From NCBI RefSeq assembly GCF_009602425.1, contig NW_022261549.1, positions 285,724 through 349,723 of the forward strand: 64,000 nucleotides of DNA. Direction: 5' to 3'. This document shows, in pieces, positions 43,234-55,609 of the stretch. The translations under genes and the position numbers were made by a program. How positions within the stretch are numbered: the first letter of the stretch is position 1; every line of letters starts with the position of its first letter. The stretch comes from Actinia tenebrosa (Eukaryota; Cnidaria; Anthozoa; Actiniaria; Actiniidae). The notes under the pieces were generated by a model. The model ran no database searches, had not been told where the DNA came from, and saw only the letters and a program-made list of their open reading frames with translations.

Positions 43234-45768
43234 CCATTTCGTAGGAACTGTTTGTCTTAAGTGCCGAGCAGCAGAGTAAACTTGGAGTCCATTTTTTCAA
43301 GCGCTACATTAACTGATAAGAGGAAACCAAGGACTCTTGTGGAGAGCAGTAAATAAAAGCAATCGAGATAAAACCGAAGAGTTTACTCAGATACAATTGA
43401 GACCCAGTGTATGAAGAAGGAAATGTCTCCAGTGCTTGCGCAGCTTCATTGGGCCCACGCAAGGCTATCATGAACAAAATGAAACCATAGTAAAAACAAA
43501 AACAAAACCGTAACCAATCTAGATATATCTGAAGAGTTTGGTCTAAGTGTGACCTACAGCCTGTACTCTAGAAAAAGAAAATTTCTCCCGTTTGTGCAGC
43601 TTTCCCCAACGACTTTACCAAGAGCATAATGACACCACCTCAGATTTGAGGGGGGAAAACGAAGACAACCAGTTCACCTGAATTTAATGCTTTCAAGATT
43701 TATGTAGCCATTATATCATGGGCTTTTTTAACGCGGCATTCATGTTGGTTTGAACAATAGATTCCACCACGCGTAGACTCGCATTTAAGTTCGTAAAAAG
43801 ATTATATGGGCGAAACACATCTTTATTATCTTGAGAAACATGGCCAACGCGTGATGAAGGTCCATCTCTCTCACTCTGTTTTCTTTTGTCCCTCAGTCTG
43901 TTTTTCTGTCTGTCTATCTGTCTTTCCTTCCCTACCTTTTTCAGGTGGTCTTGTTACAAATAGAAAAATAAAATAAAAATAAACTACCATGGAGTCGATA
44001 AAACAACCACGCCAGAAGTATTGATACAGCTTTCCCAACTTTATGTCACATACGTTAGTAAGCCGTGGGTAAATGGACCGCTACTTAAGCAAGAGAGATC
44101 TATTATGTTCCTATTTGTTTGGAACTACTCTTGCGCTAGTGCTTTAGTTGTTACACTTCACACAGGTAATTATGTAAGTCACAGCTGTAACATTACATTT
44201 TAAATAAAAAGAAATTACGCGTGGGAGTAGCGCAAAACTGGTAAGCACGTGATCATATACGCCATGTTGGATAAACTTCTTCAGTGTTTTGTAGAATTCT
44301 TTTGTGATATCATCGGAAATGTCTTTGCTATATCATCCAACTTGGCGGACATGTCTTTTGTGATATCATCCAACATGGCGGACATGTCTTTTGTTTCTAA
44401 ATATGTGATTCGTAAACTCAAAAAGTCCCCTTCACAGTTCCCTGCGCCATCTTGAAAGGTAGCCGTGCCTTTGCATCGAAGCGAGACGAACGGTGAGCTT
44501 GCAATGACAGAGACATATGAATAATTGTCCAAGGTGTTAAAAAAGGTCTCTATCATCGCAAGCTCACCGTTCGTCTCGCTTCGATGCAAAGGCACGGCTA
44601 CCTTTCAAGATGGCGCAGGGAACTGTGAAGGGGACTATTCTAATTCCAGGATATAGGAATATTGGATTAAGCAGTTGATCGACAGTTGNAAAACGCACGC
44701 AATTATATATATTCCATGTATTCTGATCATGACAATTGGATATCCATCGCTTGATGGAAAGTGTTTCAATAGGGTGACGGTGCCATTGATATCGTACATA
44801 GGGCTGCCTGATCGACTTTAGAACAACTTGCATGATAATAAAACCAAGACTACCTTCCATAAAAAAGAATAAAATTTGGTTTTTATTTTGAATTTGAATC
44901 GATAAGTATTAAATTTTTTTAATGTATAAAATTGTTGAACTCGATCAATACTGTCTAGAAATATTAATTGACTTTTGAACGCATCACAGGGATGCCTTTA
45001 TAAAGTACGATTATAACATCATCCAGCACTTTTAGGATCAGATATTACCAATGCCTAATATTTTCATATTCAAGGCGTTTGGCTTGTCAAGTTAGGCTCT
45101 CTTTTTTAGGCCCTTACTTTCTGGTTTAAAAAATAAGTTTGCTCAAATAACGTTACAGAATTGTTGGGTGCTGACATTTTTGGTTTGTTGGTAAATTTTT
45201 CAGTGAGATTTTGCTGTGCGGAGTTTTGAGGGTGTTTGCCAATAAAGTTTGCAATTAATGGTGTGCGCATGCGTGTGGTTTTGCTGTGCGCATGGGTATG
45301 GTGTGTTGTGTGTGCATCCATGAGGTAGCGGTGGTTTAATGCCAAGTGGAGTAATGTAGTGTGGAATGGAGTGGAGTGATGTGGCGTGATGATTTAGTGT
45401 AACGAGGGTTCATTTTTCTGTCTAAACAATATTCTCACACGATGTGCCTATCAGCGATAGTAATTCTTCAAAATTAAGTAATAACAAAACTATATGGTTT
45501 GTACGCTTTTCCCTGTAAATTATTTATAATTAGAATTTGATAATTTTTTTTTCTTAAAAAAAAGAGGCGCATAATAACAAAAATAGCATTCATTTTGGGA
45601 CACCACTTTACAGTGTTCCATCAATAAATCATGACAGCCACAAAGACGTCCATATATCACATAATACTACTAACTGTACATGCTATCATCCTGCTATAGC
45701 GTTCACTACCATCTTTTCAATTTCCCATTTTTTCATTTCCATGCGGGTATTCATTACAGACGTTCCAG
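43234..45768. other. Spacer between gene D and the sorting nexin gene
   Basis: No gene seen. Contains three ~33-bp units with ATATCATCCAAC.TGGCGGA and CATGTCTTTTGT (44307-44396), a long hairpin element (44424-44636), an unresolved base at 44689, and a GT/GGAGTG-rich stretch near 45240-45385. Confidence 0.6.
44424..44636. mobile_element. Foldback element with 91-bp inverted arms
   Basis: Arms 44424-44514 and 44546-44636 are near-perfect inverted copies (ends AGTCCCCTTCACAGTTCCC / GGGAACTGTGAAGGGGACT) around a 31-bp loop. Only a few mismatches, all near the loop. No coding capacity; family unknown. Confidence 0.85.
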
Positions 45769-48700
45769 TTAAGAATCACTGGCTTTCTTGACGTCGTTTA
45801 GTAACTTGGCAAGTACGGCATAGGTGTCTCGACCATTCTTGATCCTAGACTCTGCATACTGTGTCAGGCTTGACTGAAGACTCAAGACACGCTGGCGATT
45901 GAACCGGCTCATCTGTAAGCCAGTAAAAACAAATATCTGAAATCTCTTGGCTGATCAAAGTCAGAGAACAGGTAACTTAAATAGCAACAGCAAATCGGCA
46001 AATCAACTTTTAACAGCAAATCTAATTGAAATTGAGCGTGGAGGGAGTGAGGAAAACCGGAGAACCTGGGGGAAAACCCTCGAATCAAGAGAGAGACCTA
46101 ACAAAATCTATTGATATGTGATGACCATTCCAGGAATTGGAGCCGAGATCCCTGAGGGGAGAGGCCAGCCTTGATCCTCTCATTCAATTTGCAACGAGAA
46201 ATTTACAATTGTCTTTGCCCCACAATATATAGCTACCGTAAATCCCTTTATGCAGGCTTTGCACCATCACGTGATGGCAGCCATGACAGGAGGCACAACA
46301 ATAGAGTCGTTCTCCCCTGGGAAACTGAATTCTTTCTCATGTAAATCAGATTAAACCAGATTCAATTGTTCCTGCCTCCTGTCATGGCTGCGATCAAATG
46401 ATGGTGCAAAGCCTCTATTGAAATATAACTATGCAAAGGAGGGGTGGGATGGAAGAGAGGGTGAATGGAAGAACCTCATACCTCAGAGGCTCCCATTTCT
46501 GTAATGTCGTTGTAAGCTTCTTCCGTATCATTCTTCACAGTTTCACACTATAATGCAAAGCAACCAAGTTTCAACATGATCATGTTTTTCGGTTAATAAA
46601 AATAATATTGGCTGTCCGTTGTTGGATCATTTGGTGGGTTAGTCAGTTGGTTGATCGACAACAGTAAGGATTGCTGAGTTTCATAAAGTGGAAGGACTGT
46701 TCCATATAGTGGAAGAACTGGGTTGAACTGAACCGGACAACTTTAAAAACAATGCCATAAATATTTCCAATTTCCAGTGATTTTGTTCATTTGGTCAAAA
46801 TTGGGCTGCATTTGTCGATTTGTCGATGCGTTTGTCAAAGTTTCTCAATAGTATTCTACAACTACATATATCAAAAATGCTAATTTTATACTGCCTGGTC
46901 AGCAGTTATCCCGTATCCTTGGTCTTCCACTCGATATGAAACTCAGGATTACTTACTGGAAATATAAACCTAATCTCAAGGTTTATTCAATAGCCTTTTT
47001 CAGTTGGTCCCTTAGGTTTTGTCCCTTCAGTCAGGTCAGTCAGTCAGGCCAGTCACATTGTCAGTCAGTCAGGTGGCCAGTCAGTGGACTGTTTGGTCAG
47101 TCAGTTGGTCCGTCAGGTTTGGTCCCTTCAGGTTGGCCAGTCACATTGTCGGCCAGTCAGATGGCCAGTCAGATGGCCAGTCAGATGGCCGTCAGATGGC
47201 CAGTCAGTGGGTCCCTTAGGTTTTGTCCCTTCAGGTTGGCCAGTCACATTGTCTGTTGGTCAGTCAGGTGGCCAGTCAGTGGACTGTTTGGTCTGTCAGT
47301 TGGTCCCTTAGGTTTGGTCCCTTCAGCTTGGCCAGTCACATTGTCGGTCAGTCAGGTGGCCAGTCAGTGGACTGTTTGGTCAGTCAGTTGGTCCCTTAGG
47401 TTTTGTCCCTTAAGGTTGGCCAGTCACATTGTCTGTAGGCCAGTCAGGTGGCCAGTCAGTTGGATATCTATACCTGGTCCTTCTTTTGTGGTTTTGCCTT
47501 CTCCAAGGCTTTGACAGCATTCTCATATTCAACCATCTTACAAGTTCGTCTAAACAGCATCTCCTGTCAGGCAACAAACCACAAGGATTTGATTATCAAT
47601 ACTAACATTTCTAAGTGGGAGTTTCTCGTTTATTTTTATCACTGAATGTGGTTGGAAAACTGAAAACGTTTGGCAGCCTCACTGATAAAGTCATAGAAAG
47701 ATCAATTTAGAAATTATGTCGATTTTTATGGAGGAAAGAAAAGCTAGAGAACATGGAGGAGAACCCTAGAATTTCTGAGTGATTCAAAAAGCAAGCCTAC
47801 CCGCTGATTTTAGAGCAGACAAAGGAACCGAATGTATAACCCCTGTGGCAAGGAGTGGAACATTAACAGTGCACTCTATACACGTAAATAGATCCCTTGC
47901 AGTATGATGTCAGAATGCAGCTCAATTTGGAGGACGTAATGATAAGTTTCAAAATCTCAGGAGATTAAAATTCTTTTGTTTTGTCCTCCAAATTGAGCTG
48001 CTTTGACGTCACATGCAATTGGTCTAGAACTACCCTGAAATGCTATATAGAATTTGTTTATACAACATCTTTTTATTTTTACTGAGCTTTTGCACTACAA
48101 GTACATCATGCCCTGAAATAATTTTTGTGAGCTGGGGTGNNNNNNNNNNNNNNNNNNNNNNNNNGGGGGGGGGTGGGGCTTTGACAACAAACCATTCCTT
48201 ACTAATAAACTAAGAATTAAAACTCAAAAGAAGAAAGTGTGAAGAGAATGGATAATAAGATTTTTAAACACTAGAGTTTCTAACTTTGTTACCTTGGCTG
48301 ATTCCATGTAGCGAGTATACAGTTCTAAAGAAAACCCAAGAGTATTGTCATCATTGGTGCTCATTACTTCATATGAATCCTAATGAATGAGAAGAGAAAT
48401 GAAGTCGTTTGTGAGATATATCAAAGGCTACAGCAAGATTTTGGTAATCCTCTCTAAGGGTAGTAAAATTTTATCATATTTACCTTATGACTTGTTAGTG
48501 CATTTGAGAATATACTTAAAGACCTACAAGACGAATCAACAAGCAACCATGAAAGGCTATCCAATTTTTCATTAAGTTTTGGAATAATAGGAGAAGATAT
48601 TAAATGAACTATGTAGCTGGAAGGTCCTGGCAAGGTTTTTTGAAATGATTAAGTCCCTGACAAGATGGCAGTTTATATGTGGAAGTGGTGAATTTTGCTT

Positions 48701-51700
48701 ACATGTAGTCCTCATTCTCTGATTATCCACCCATAATGAAAACCCTGTGATTCTAAATACTAACGGTTTCAATTTCTGTGAGGCGATATCAGATAAGGTT
48801 GCCGCTGTCGACAATGATGTACCCAGTTCACCAAGACCCAGAGCTACTCCTAAGATACAAACAAACAAGAATGAGAAAATAAGTTACTCTGATTACCAAT
48901 GAACCATATTCCACAGAACAAAAATGAGACATTCATTCTTAGTTTTCTGTTTTCCCATATGCCCAAAGTGTCACAGAGGCTCTCTTGCCTGATAGTAACA
49001 AAACCTACAACTGAGAAGCACTGGAGTAAGAGAGGCTCTGGCATTTAGGGTAGATTTTATTTGATTTTCACATACAGTGGAGTACTTTTATTTCTCACAT
49101 ATCTCTCTCAAACTTGAAGGTATGTCCCATGGTCTTGCATCACCATACAACATAAACCTGGATATCTCAAACTGGACCTGTTACTTCTAATCTTTTCCCT
49201 TGTATCCAGGAGGTTCAAGATACATGTATTGAGACTCTACTTAACTAACTTAATTGCTGTACTTACGTTGTTGGCTGTTGATCATTTTTGTAAAGTTCTA
49301 AAAAAAGGAAAACAAGAAATCCAACTTCACATGAAAACAGTATATTAGTAATATAAATTATACCTTTATCCCATGTGAAAGACAATGCATCTGTTATATA
49401 ACTTATAGTGCGATGGTGCAATTTTGCACTAATGACCTAATTAAACTTCTGGGTCCAGTGGTAAAAAGGATGGATAGTGCTATAGTATGTGATACATAGA
49501 ACATGAATGACAATTAACTTGCAGTTGATTTTATAATTATTTACTGTTCTAAGTTCCTTACCATACTGGCTTCTTTACTTGCCAGCAAGTATTTATCTAC
49601 AAAATCCCTGTGCTTCTGGAAGTCTTCATCTCTGTCCTTGAAATGTAAAATATTTGAAAATGTATTATAAGTCATTTAGCCATTCACAAGTTATTTATGC
49701 CTTAAGGCAGGCCTATGTGCAACCAAGCATGAAAAAATTAGGTTAGGTATGAATTAACAAAAAGTTGGGCATGCTATTTTAAGAGTGTCGCAGCATGACA
49801 ATGACATAAGTTTTAACATTGAATGACTTAAAACTTTGACACTTTTTTTATCAGGGCCCAGTTGTATGAAGGGTGCTAGATAGTGCTGTCCAATGGATAA
49901 ATCTTATCCAGTGGATAAATTCATTGGAAAACAGCATCGACTTATCCACCTGACAAGGACTCCACCCAATAGAGCTATGCACCCTTCGTACAACTGGGCC
50001 CAGGTGATGATGGCGGACTCTCTCAGTTCCTATTTGCATCAACCACCCTCAGTCCTCTAAATCTGTAAATAATACAAGATACAACAAGAGAGGTTGTAAA
50101 GAGATTCACACATTTAACTTGCAATAACCAACTTAAAACTAGTAATCTGAAAGTGTTAATAAATATCTGTAGACTAGCTAACGCGTTTAAGTGATTCAAT
50201 GATACAATTTCAATGATACAAAATTTGCTTAGAGATACAGTACCTTGTACCCTTGAAATCTGACTTCACCTACAGTTTTACTCAGGCTATCAAACAAGCC
50301 TTTCTTTACTTTTGACCTGACTGGGGCCTAAGATGAATTAATATAACTTTAGTTAATAATTATGTTTGATGATGATAACAACAAGATTAAAACATTTTAT
50401 AAAATAATTGGGATATTACGCGCGCTATGATTGGCCGAAAACCAGGTTTGATGAGGGTATCAAAACACACTCGCGTCATGCTTTACAAATACATCAGGAT
50501 AATACAATATTTTTTCACTTTTTTGGCGTGTTTGCTATTATTGTCAAGAAGCTGGAAACTACTCTGCTACGCATTGTGGTTTCCTACGCTCCTCTCGTGT
50601 TCTCTCAACATCCCGCGTGTTTTGATCAGAGTATTAACCACGGAAAACTGTTTTTGACCTGTTAAATCATAATAATTAAGTTAAGCCCAGGAGAAAGTGA
50701 ACCCACAACCTCCTACACAACAGAATAACACTCAACCAGTTCCTACCATTATAATTATTAATTTAGTATCTTATTTATTCTTAAAAATAATAAGAATAGA
50801 TAACCTTACCTCTTCCTCTGTCAAGAATTTTTCTAAACCTTCATCTTTTTTGAAGGCAGGGTGGACTAAGATGAGTTGAAGAAATCTAAAAAATAATAAA
50901 ATATATTACAGACTTATACACATAAATAATTATAAATAAATAAATGAACCTTTCTCATGTAGCAGCCATGTTCCCAGGAATAAGATTTACCCCACAAAGT
51001 GTTTCAGGACATGGTTATGGAGGGATAAACAAAGGTTATATAAAATAAAAGCATTTTGATTTACCATTAATACACAAGATGCAAGATATACAAGATAAAC
51101 GCTTGGCAGCTCTTACTTTTCAAGGTTACGACAGTCTCTGGTGAATTCATCTGGCACCATCGTTTTGGAATCCTTCCCTACAAGACATAAAAAATGCAAG
51201 TACATTTTATTTACATTCATTGTACAAGCTGGGAATTTTTCTGGCTTTCTGTGGTGAATATGAAGACATACCAACAAATTTCCAATAATTTAGTGTGGTA
51301 TTTGCTCTTACAGTATTTACCACAATAGGCTGTTTGCATGATGGCATCNTTTTACTACCACTACCAAAATGCTTCGCAAATTTTCTTTCCTTTTCTAATT
51401 TGTATTCCCTCATGAGAATAGTANGANAATTGGTGCTAATTGACTGAACAAAAGAGACTGTGCAAGGGATTCTGGTAGTGGTAGTAAATGATGCCAATGA
51501 GTAAATGAGTCTCCTATATGAAGATAACAGTTGGTCAAAATTAGTAATGTAACAGCTCAGCTACTCCTAGTGGGTACATAACATTTTGTTATTATCAAGT
51601 TGTTATATCATATCTTGTTTCAAGTGTGTGGCAAACATACCATGCTAAACCATTGGAAATTTAATAATAACAAAAGATGTTTCTAGCTGCATATTACCAA

Positions 51701-54639
51701 GTTGTTTCTTTGATTTGGCTTCAGCAGCACTTGCTGTCACAATAGGTCGGGCAGGTAAGGGTGGTATCTACAGAATAGAATAAATGTGAACAATTTGATA
51801 AAGTTGTTCATAAACAAAATTTCATACTTATCCATTGCATCATGGGATACAATGAGGGTAAAATACTTTGAGCAAGAATTTTCGCTTTTCTTTTTTATAT
51901 TGGTTTCCCATCTGGGTTCAAATAATTATTTCTCCTCAATAGACTTATAAATTTGCTAATATCTGTTGCTCTTAATTACACATAAGAAGACACATGAATA
52001 TAATTACAACTCAAAGAATCTTTTTCTTAAGGGAATGACACATGGTCTGAAATAGTAAAACATTACGCCCAAGCTGAAAAGTTTGGGTGGATATGTTTTA
52101 ACAATAATTTCTATGGTAACTTACCACTACAGCATCAACTTTATTCTGTGTTGTCAAACAGTGATAGAGCCACTCAAAGTCATCATATTCACGAAGAACT
52201 ATCACACCTTTTTCATTGTCATGGTCACTCTGAAGAAATAAACAATATATACTCACCAAATTTTCTCATACTTTTCTTATTATTAATAGTTTGGACTTTC
52301 AGGACTTAAAATAATGGCCGATCATCAGACAATGTCTGGTCAGAATCAGAACTTATCTAGTCACAGGTCTTAAAATTACAGCCAGCCATCAGACAATGTA
52401 CGCCCTGAATCAGAACTTATCTGGTCACAGGTCTTAAAATTACAGCCAATCATCGAACCTATGTATGCCCTGAATCAGAACTTATCTAGTCACAGGTCTT
52501 AAAATTACAGCCAGCCATCAGACAATGTACGCCCTGAATCAGAACTTATCTAGTCACAGGTNGACAATGTACGCCCTGAATCAGAACTTATCTAGTCACA
52601 GGTCTTAAAATTACAGCCAGCCATCAGACAATGTACGCCCTGAATCAGAACTTATCTGGTCACAGGTCTTGAAATTACAGCCAATCATCAGACAATGTAT
52701 GCCCTGAATCAGAATTTATCTGGTCACAGGTCTTAAAATTACGGCCAAACATCAAACAATGTACGCCCTGAATCAAAACTTGTCTGGTCAAATCTTTGCC
52801 TTACAGGTAATTTTGACCAGTACTACTGGCAACTACTGCGACCAGGGCCACTTAGACCAGTTTGACAAGAGAACCAATTAGACCAGTTAGACTAAATGCA
52901 ATCCAACTTTCTGTAGTCAAGCCAATCAGAAACCTAGACTGCACGAGATGGTATTAAATTTGACCCTGACATAACATGCAAACAACTAGATAGCCACCGT
53001 CATTTTTTCTCATTGGAATGAAAGGATATATTGGAGGGCTATTGTTTTTTGCTGCTTTCTGATTGGTTCCATTGCTTCCGGGTGGCATGGGTAGCATGGG
53101 TGGCGTAGTGGTTTACCGCTCACTTTTCACCACTGTGGTCCGGGTTCGAGCCCTGACTCAGACTGGATCATATGTGAGTTGAGTTTGTTTGTTGTGTTGT
53201 TCTCTCCCTTGCCACGAGGGTTTTCTCCAGGATCTCTGGTTTCTTCCCTCCGTAAAAAGCAACATGTGAGTTGAGTGTTGTAAGTTGTAAATATAGAATG
53301 TAGTGGTAGTGCGTGTGGAGGGAACCTCACGGAAGAGCCCCGGCCCGTCTGGGGAGTGATGGTTGTAAAATATAAGTTTAAGTTTTAAGTTTAAGTTCCA
53401 ATAGGCCACTTTAGAAACGAGTGAAGTACTGGGAACGAGTATATAGAAGGTATTGAAGTATTCATAATTATTAATCTTATTAACCATTTCTGGGTGGATG
53501 GCATAATATGAATAACAGGTTTTGCAGCCCAATTGATAAGGCAGCCAATAGATTAAATTAGAATTTAGAAGTTGATTTTTATGGAGGGAGGAAAACTGGA
53601 AAACCTTGAACAAAAACCCTCAAAGAACAAGGATAGAATGGGATTGGATGTCAAAGACACAATGGATAATGCTATGGAGACATCCAAAGAAATCACCACT
53701 CCAGAATGTAAACTGTGCAGCAGCAGCTCTGTCTTGCTTCAAGCCCCAACATACATTGTAAATTGTAGAAGTGTGCTTCTACGAAGCTGAATGTTTTTGT
53801 AAACAGTTCTTCACCCAATAAATACACCACTGTAGTTAATGCCGACAAGCAAAGGTGCACTGGAGTTGCATGGGTGCATTGCTATCTTATGTGATCCCTA
53901 AATGTGGTGAGGTAGAAGAATCTAGCATTATTCAGCTATAAAGCTGAAGAAGCTGCTGACAGCTGCAAAGCTATATAAGCTGACTTCCCTTTTCTTAATT
54001 TTCTTCCAAAGAAATGAGAGTCTTCATGTATTGATAGCCCAAACCAAACTAGGATTTCATTTAATTTTCATGCCTGTTGTCGCGTAAATATATCTTTCCA
54101 TTATTAATTGACTACCAAATCAAGAATAAAAAAAGCTAATTATATAAGCAATAATTGTTCATTATTAATTAAAATTTTGACATTCGTTCGTTTGCCTACA
54201 AGCTTACTTTCAGCTTTTGTCTAATACTAGAAATATAACAATTCTTATAACTATTCAAACTGTATTTCAAAATCATAGCATTTTAATACTTGGATGACAC
54301 AGCTATTGAAAGATTTTTGAGGTTTTTTAAGGTCCTTTAAATACATTATGCAGGATCGATGAGACGGGATCAAATATCCAAAATCAGGTGACCACGAATT
54401 TATGCAAAGTTAATATAAACTAATAAACAACAAATGCGCGTAAACTTAAACCTTAAATACAGAAATATTCCTCTAGCAGACAGTAGATAGTTGGATAATT
54501 AGTTATTTAGTTGAATCAGAGAGTTATAAAGCAAGACATTCCTCACCGTTTTGGTTTGAATGGTAAACTTGACCACATCTCCGTCTTTACTTGCGTCCAA
54601 TACTTTTACACTCCATTCCTCGATATCTCCATTCTCAGC
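45769..54639 (-). CDS. PX-BAR sorting nexin, SNX5/6/32-like (5' end missing)
   Basis: Thirteen exons fit one frame: 54547-54639, 52125-52229, 51698-51767, 51117-51177, 50810-50885, 50244-50327, 49562-49636, 49267-49297, 48761-48849, 48293-48379, 47474-47563, 46482-46547, 45769-45912 (stop TAA). They give 356 residues. The PX domain spans the first ~125 residues (REYDDFEWLYHCL, VVIPPLPARPIV, LVHPAF); the rest is helical, as in BAR domains, and its RRTCKMVEYENAVKALEKAK matches the SNX5/6 wording RRxxxLxDYENxNKALDKA. SNX5/6 act on endosomes with SNX1/2 in retrieval of cargo to the Golgi. Human SNX6 is about 406 residues, so some 20-50 N-terminal residues are missing; no first coding exon was found. 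The exon 48761-48849 donor (TTAGTATTT) is weak. A 25-N gap lies in an intron. Confidence 0.8.
46035..46200 (-). repeat. SINE-related repeat in the sorting nexin last intron
   Basis: Words GGAAAACCGGAGAACCTGGG and GAAAACCCTCG match the reverse complement of the SINE core seen at 53092-53397. Similar TTTATGGAGG.A..AAA pieces occur near 47730 and 53577. Confidence 0.45.
46255..46413. mobile_element. MITE family Y, full copy
   Basis: 159 bp with 41-bp terminal inverted repeats (GGCTTTGCACCATCACGTGA at the left; its inverse with four changes at the right, ending TGGTGCAAAGCC). The internal sequence matches 41129-41246. Confidence 0.8.
47000..47470. repeat. ~92-bp minisatellite built from CAGT-rich units
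   Basis: About five units, each with GGCCAGTCACATTGTC, CAGTCAGGTGGCCAGTCAG and GTCCCTTAGGTTT words. It fills the start of the intron that follows exon 47474-47563 and stops within ten bases of that exon's splice donor. Confidence 0.85.
48140..48164. other. Assembly gap (25 N)
   Basis: A run of N in the sorting nexin intron, next to a G-rich run. Confidence 1.
51975..52075 (+). mobile_element. MITE family X, truncated copy 3
   Basis: Right half of the element at 14235-14395 (AAGAAGACACATGAATAT, ACAACTCAA.GAATCTT, GGAATGACACATGGTCTGAAAT). The left end is missing. Confidence 0.65.
52299..52795. repeat. 64-bp minisatellite in a sorting nexin intron
   Basis: About 7-8 units, each with CATCAGACAATGTACGCCCT, GAATCAGAACTTATCTGGTC and ACAGGTCTTAAAATTACAG. 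One unit is cut short at an N (52562). Divergence grows toward both ends. Confidence 0.9.
53092..53397 (+). mobile_element. tRNA-derived SINE, apparently full length
   Basis: Internal RNA polymerase III promoter boxes are clear: A box TGGCGTAGTGGTT (53101-53113) and B box GGTTCGAGCCC (53143-53153), 30 bases apart. A body with CTTGCCACGAGGGTTTTCTC follows, then a tail of TTAAG(T)-type repeats (53370-53397). Truncated relatives lie in introns of genes A, B and C. Confidence 0.8.
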
Positions 54640-55609
54640 CTTAAAAATAAGATCACAATCATGTATTTAGCTAGGAATTGAGCTCAGCAATAAACAAGGG
54701 TGGAAAATGTAGTTTTACAGTGAGATATTTTACCATGTTTTCTGTTGTAGTGTAGGGTTTTTGGTGTCAGCCCTTCCTCCCTCTTGAATGTCCAGGCCCC
54801 TATATCTTGTTAACCACAGGCAGCCCAAACAAGGTTCCACGACCTCCAATAAATTTTATCGATACCCTGAAGAGACCTCTAGATTGTTCAAAGTCATATA
54901 CGATGCCGAATAATTTATCCCGGACCAGCGATATAAATTTGCTATCTTAAGGAAGTAGTCTCCTGACTTCATGTATCTTTGTTCTTCCTTCTTCCTCTTC
55001 TTCTTCTTCTCGTTTTTCTTTCATTTTACCGTTTCTTTCGTTCATTTCTCAGTCTACTTTCCGCTGTTATTGTCTTCTTTCCTTTCTTCTCTTTTTCGTT
55101 GAATTTCAAGTTCTTCTCTCCTGCGCATTTCATACAGAGTCGTCACGACAGTAACAAGAGATATAATACAATACCAATACCGGTACATGCGTGACTGACA
55201 GAACAGGTATATAGCAGGTAGCAAGCTACATACTACTTAGATGGTAGTACTAACATTGCTATTAACATGTCACTATACCGGTAATAGAAGTCCTATGGAT
55301 AAACATATCAGTAAATAGTGCGTGACTTCAATCTGCGCACACCATTCATTTAGGCAGTTTTCGTATAATTGTGAAAAGCTCGCGACACGAACACGGTCGT
55401 AACACACGTCAATCCATACGCAAGTCCAATCACATTGCTCGAGATCTAGATTTTACTCTCCATCCAATAAAATGCCCGAAACACGGTATAAACACGGCGT
55501 GGACACGGTTACGCAAAAGTCGCAGAACTGCCAAAAAAAATTACCAAATCAAATTTTAGAAAGCATCACCTACTCTTTCACAGTCATCCAAAATCTGCTC
55601 TATGGGCAG
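54640..55609. other. Region upstream of the first recovered sorting nexin exon
   Basis: No gene certain. A TTC/CTT-rich tract lies at about 54983-55110. The missing first coding exon of the sorting nexin may be here or further right. Confidence 0.4.

Noticed and set aside
46936-47514. 192-residue plus-strand frame rich in Gln-Ser-Val-Trp repeats
   Set aside because: It is a translation of the CAGT-rich minisatellite in a sorting nexin intron, on the opposite strand.
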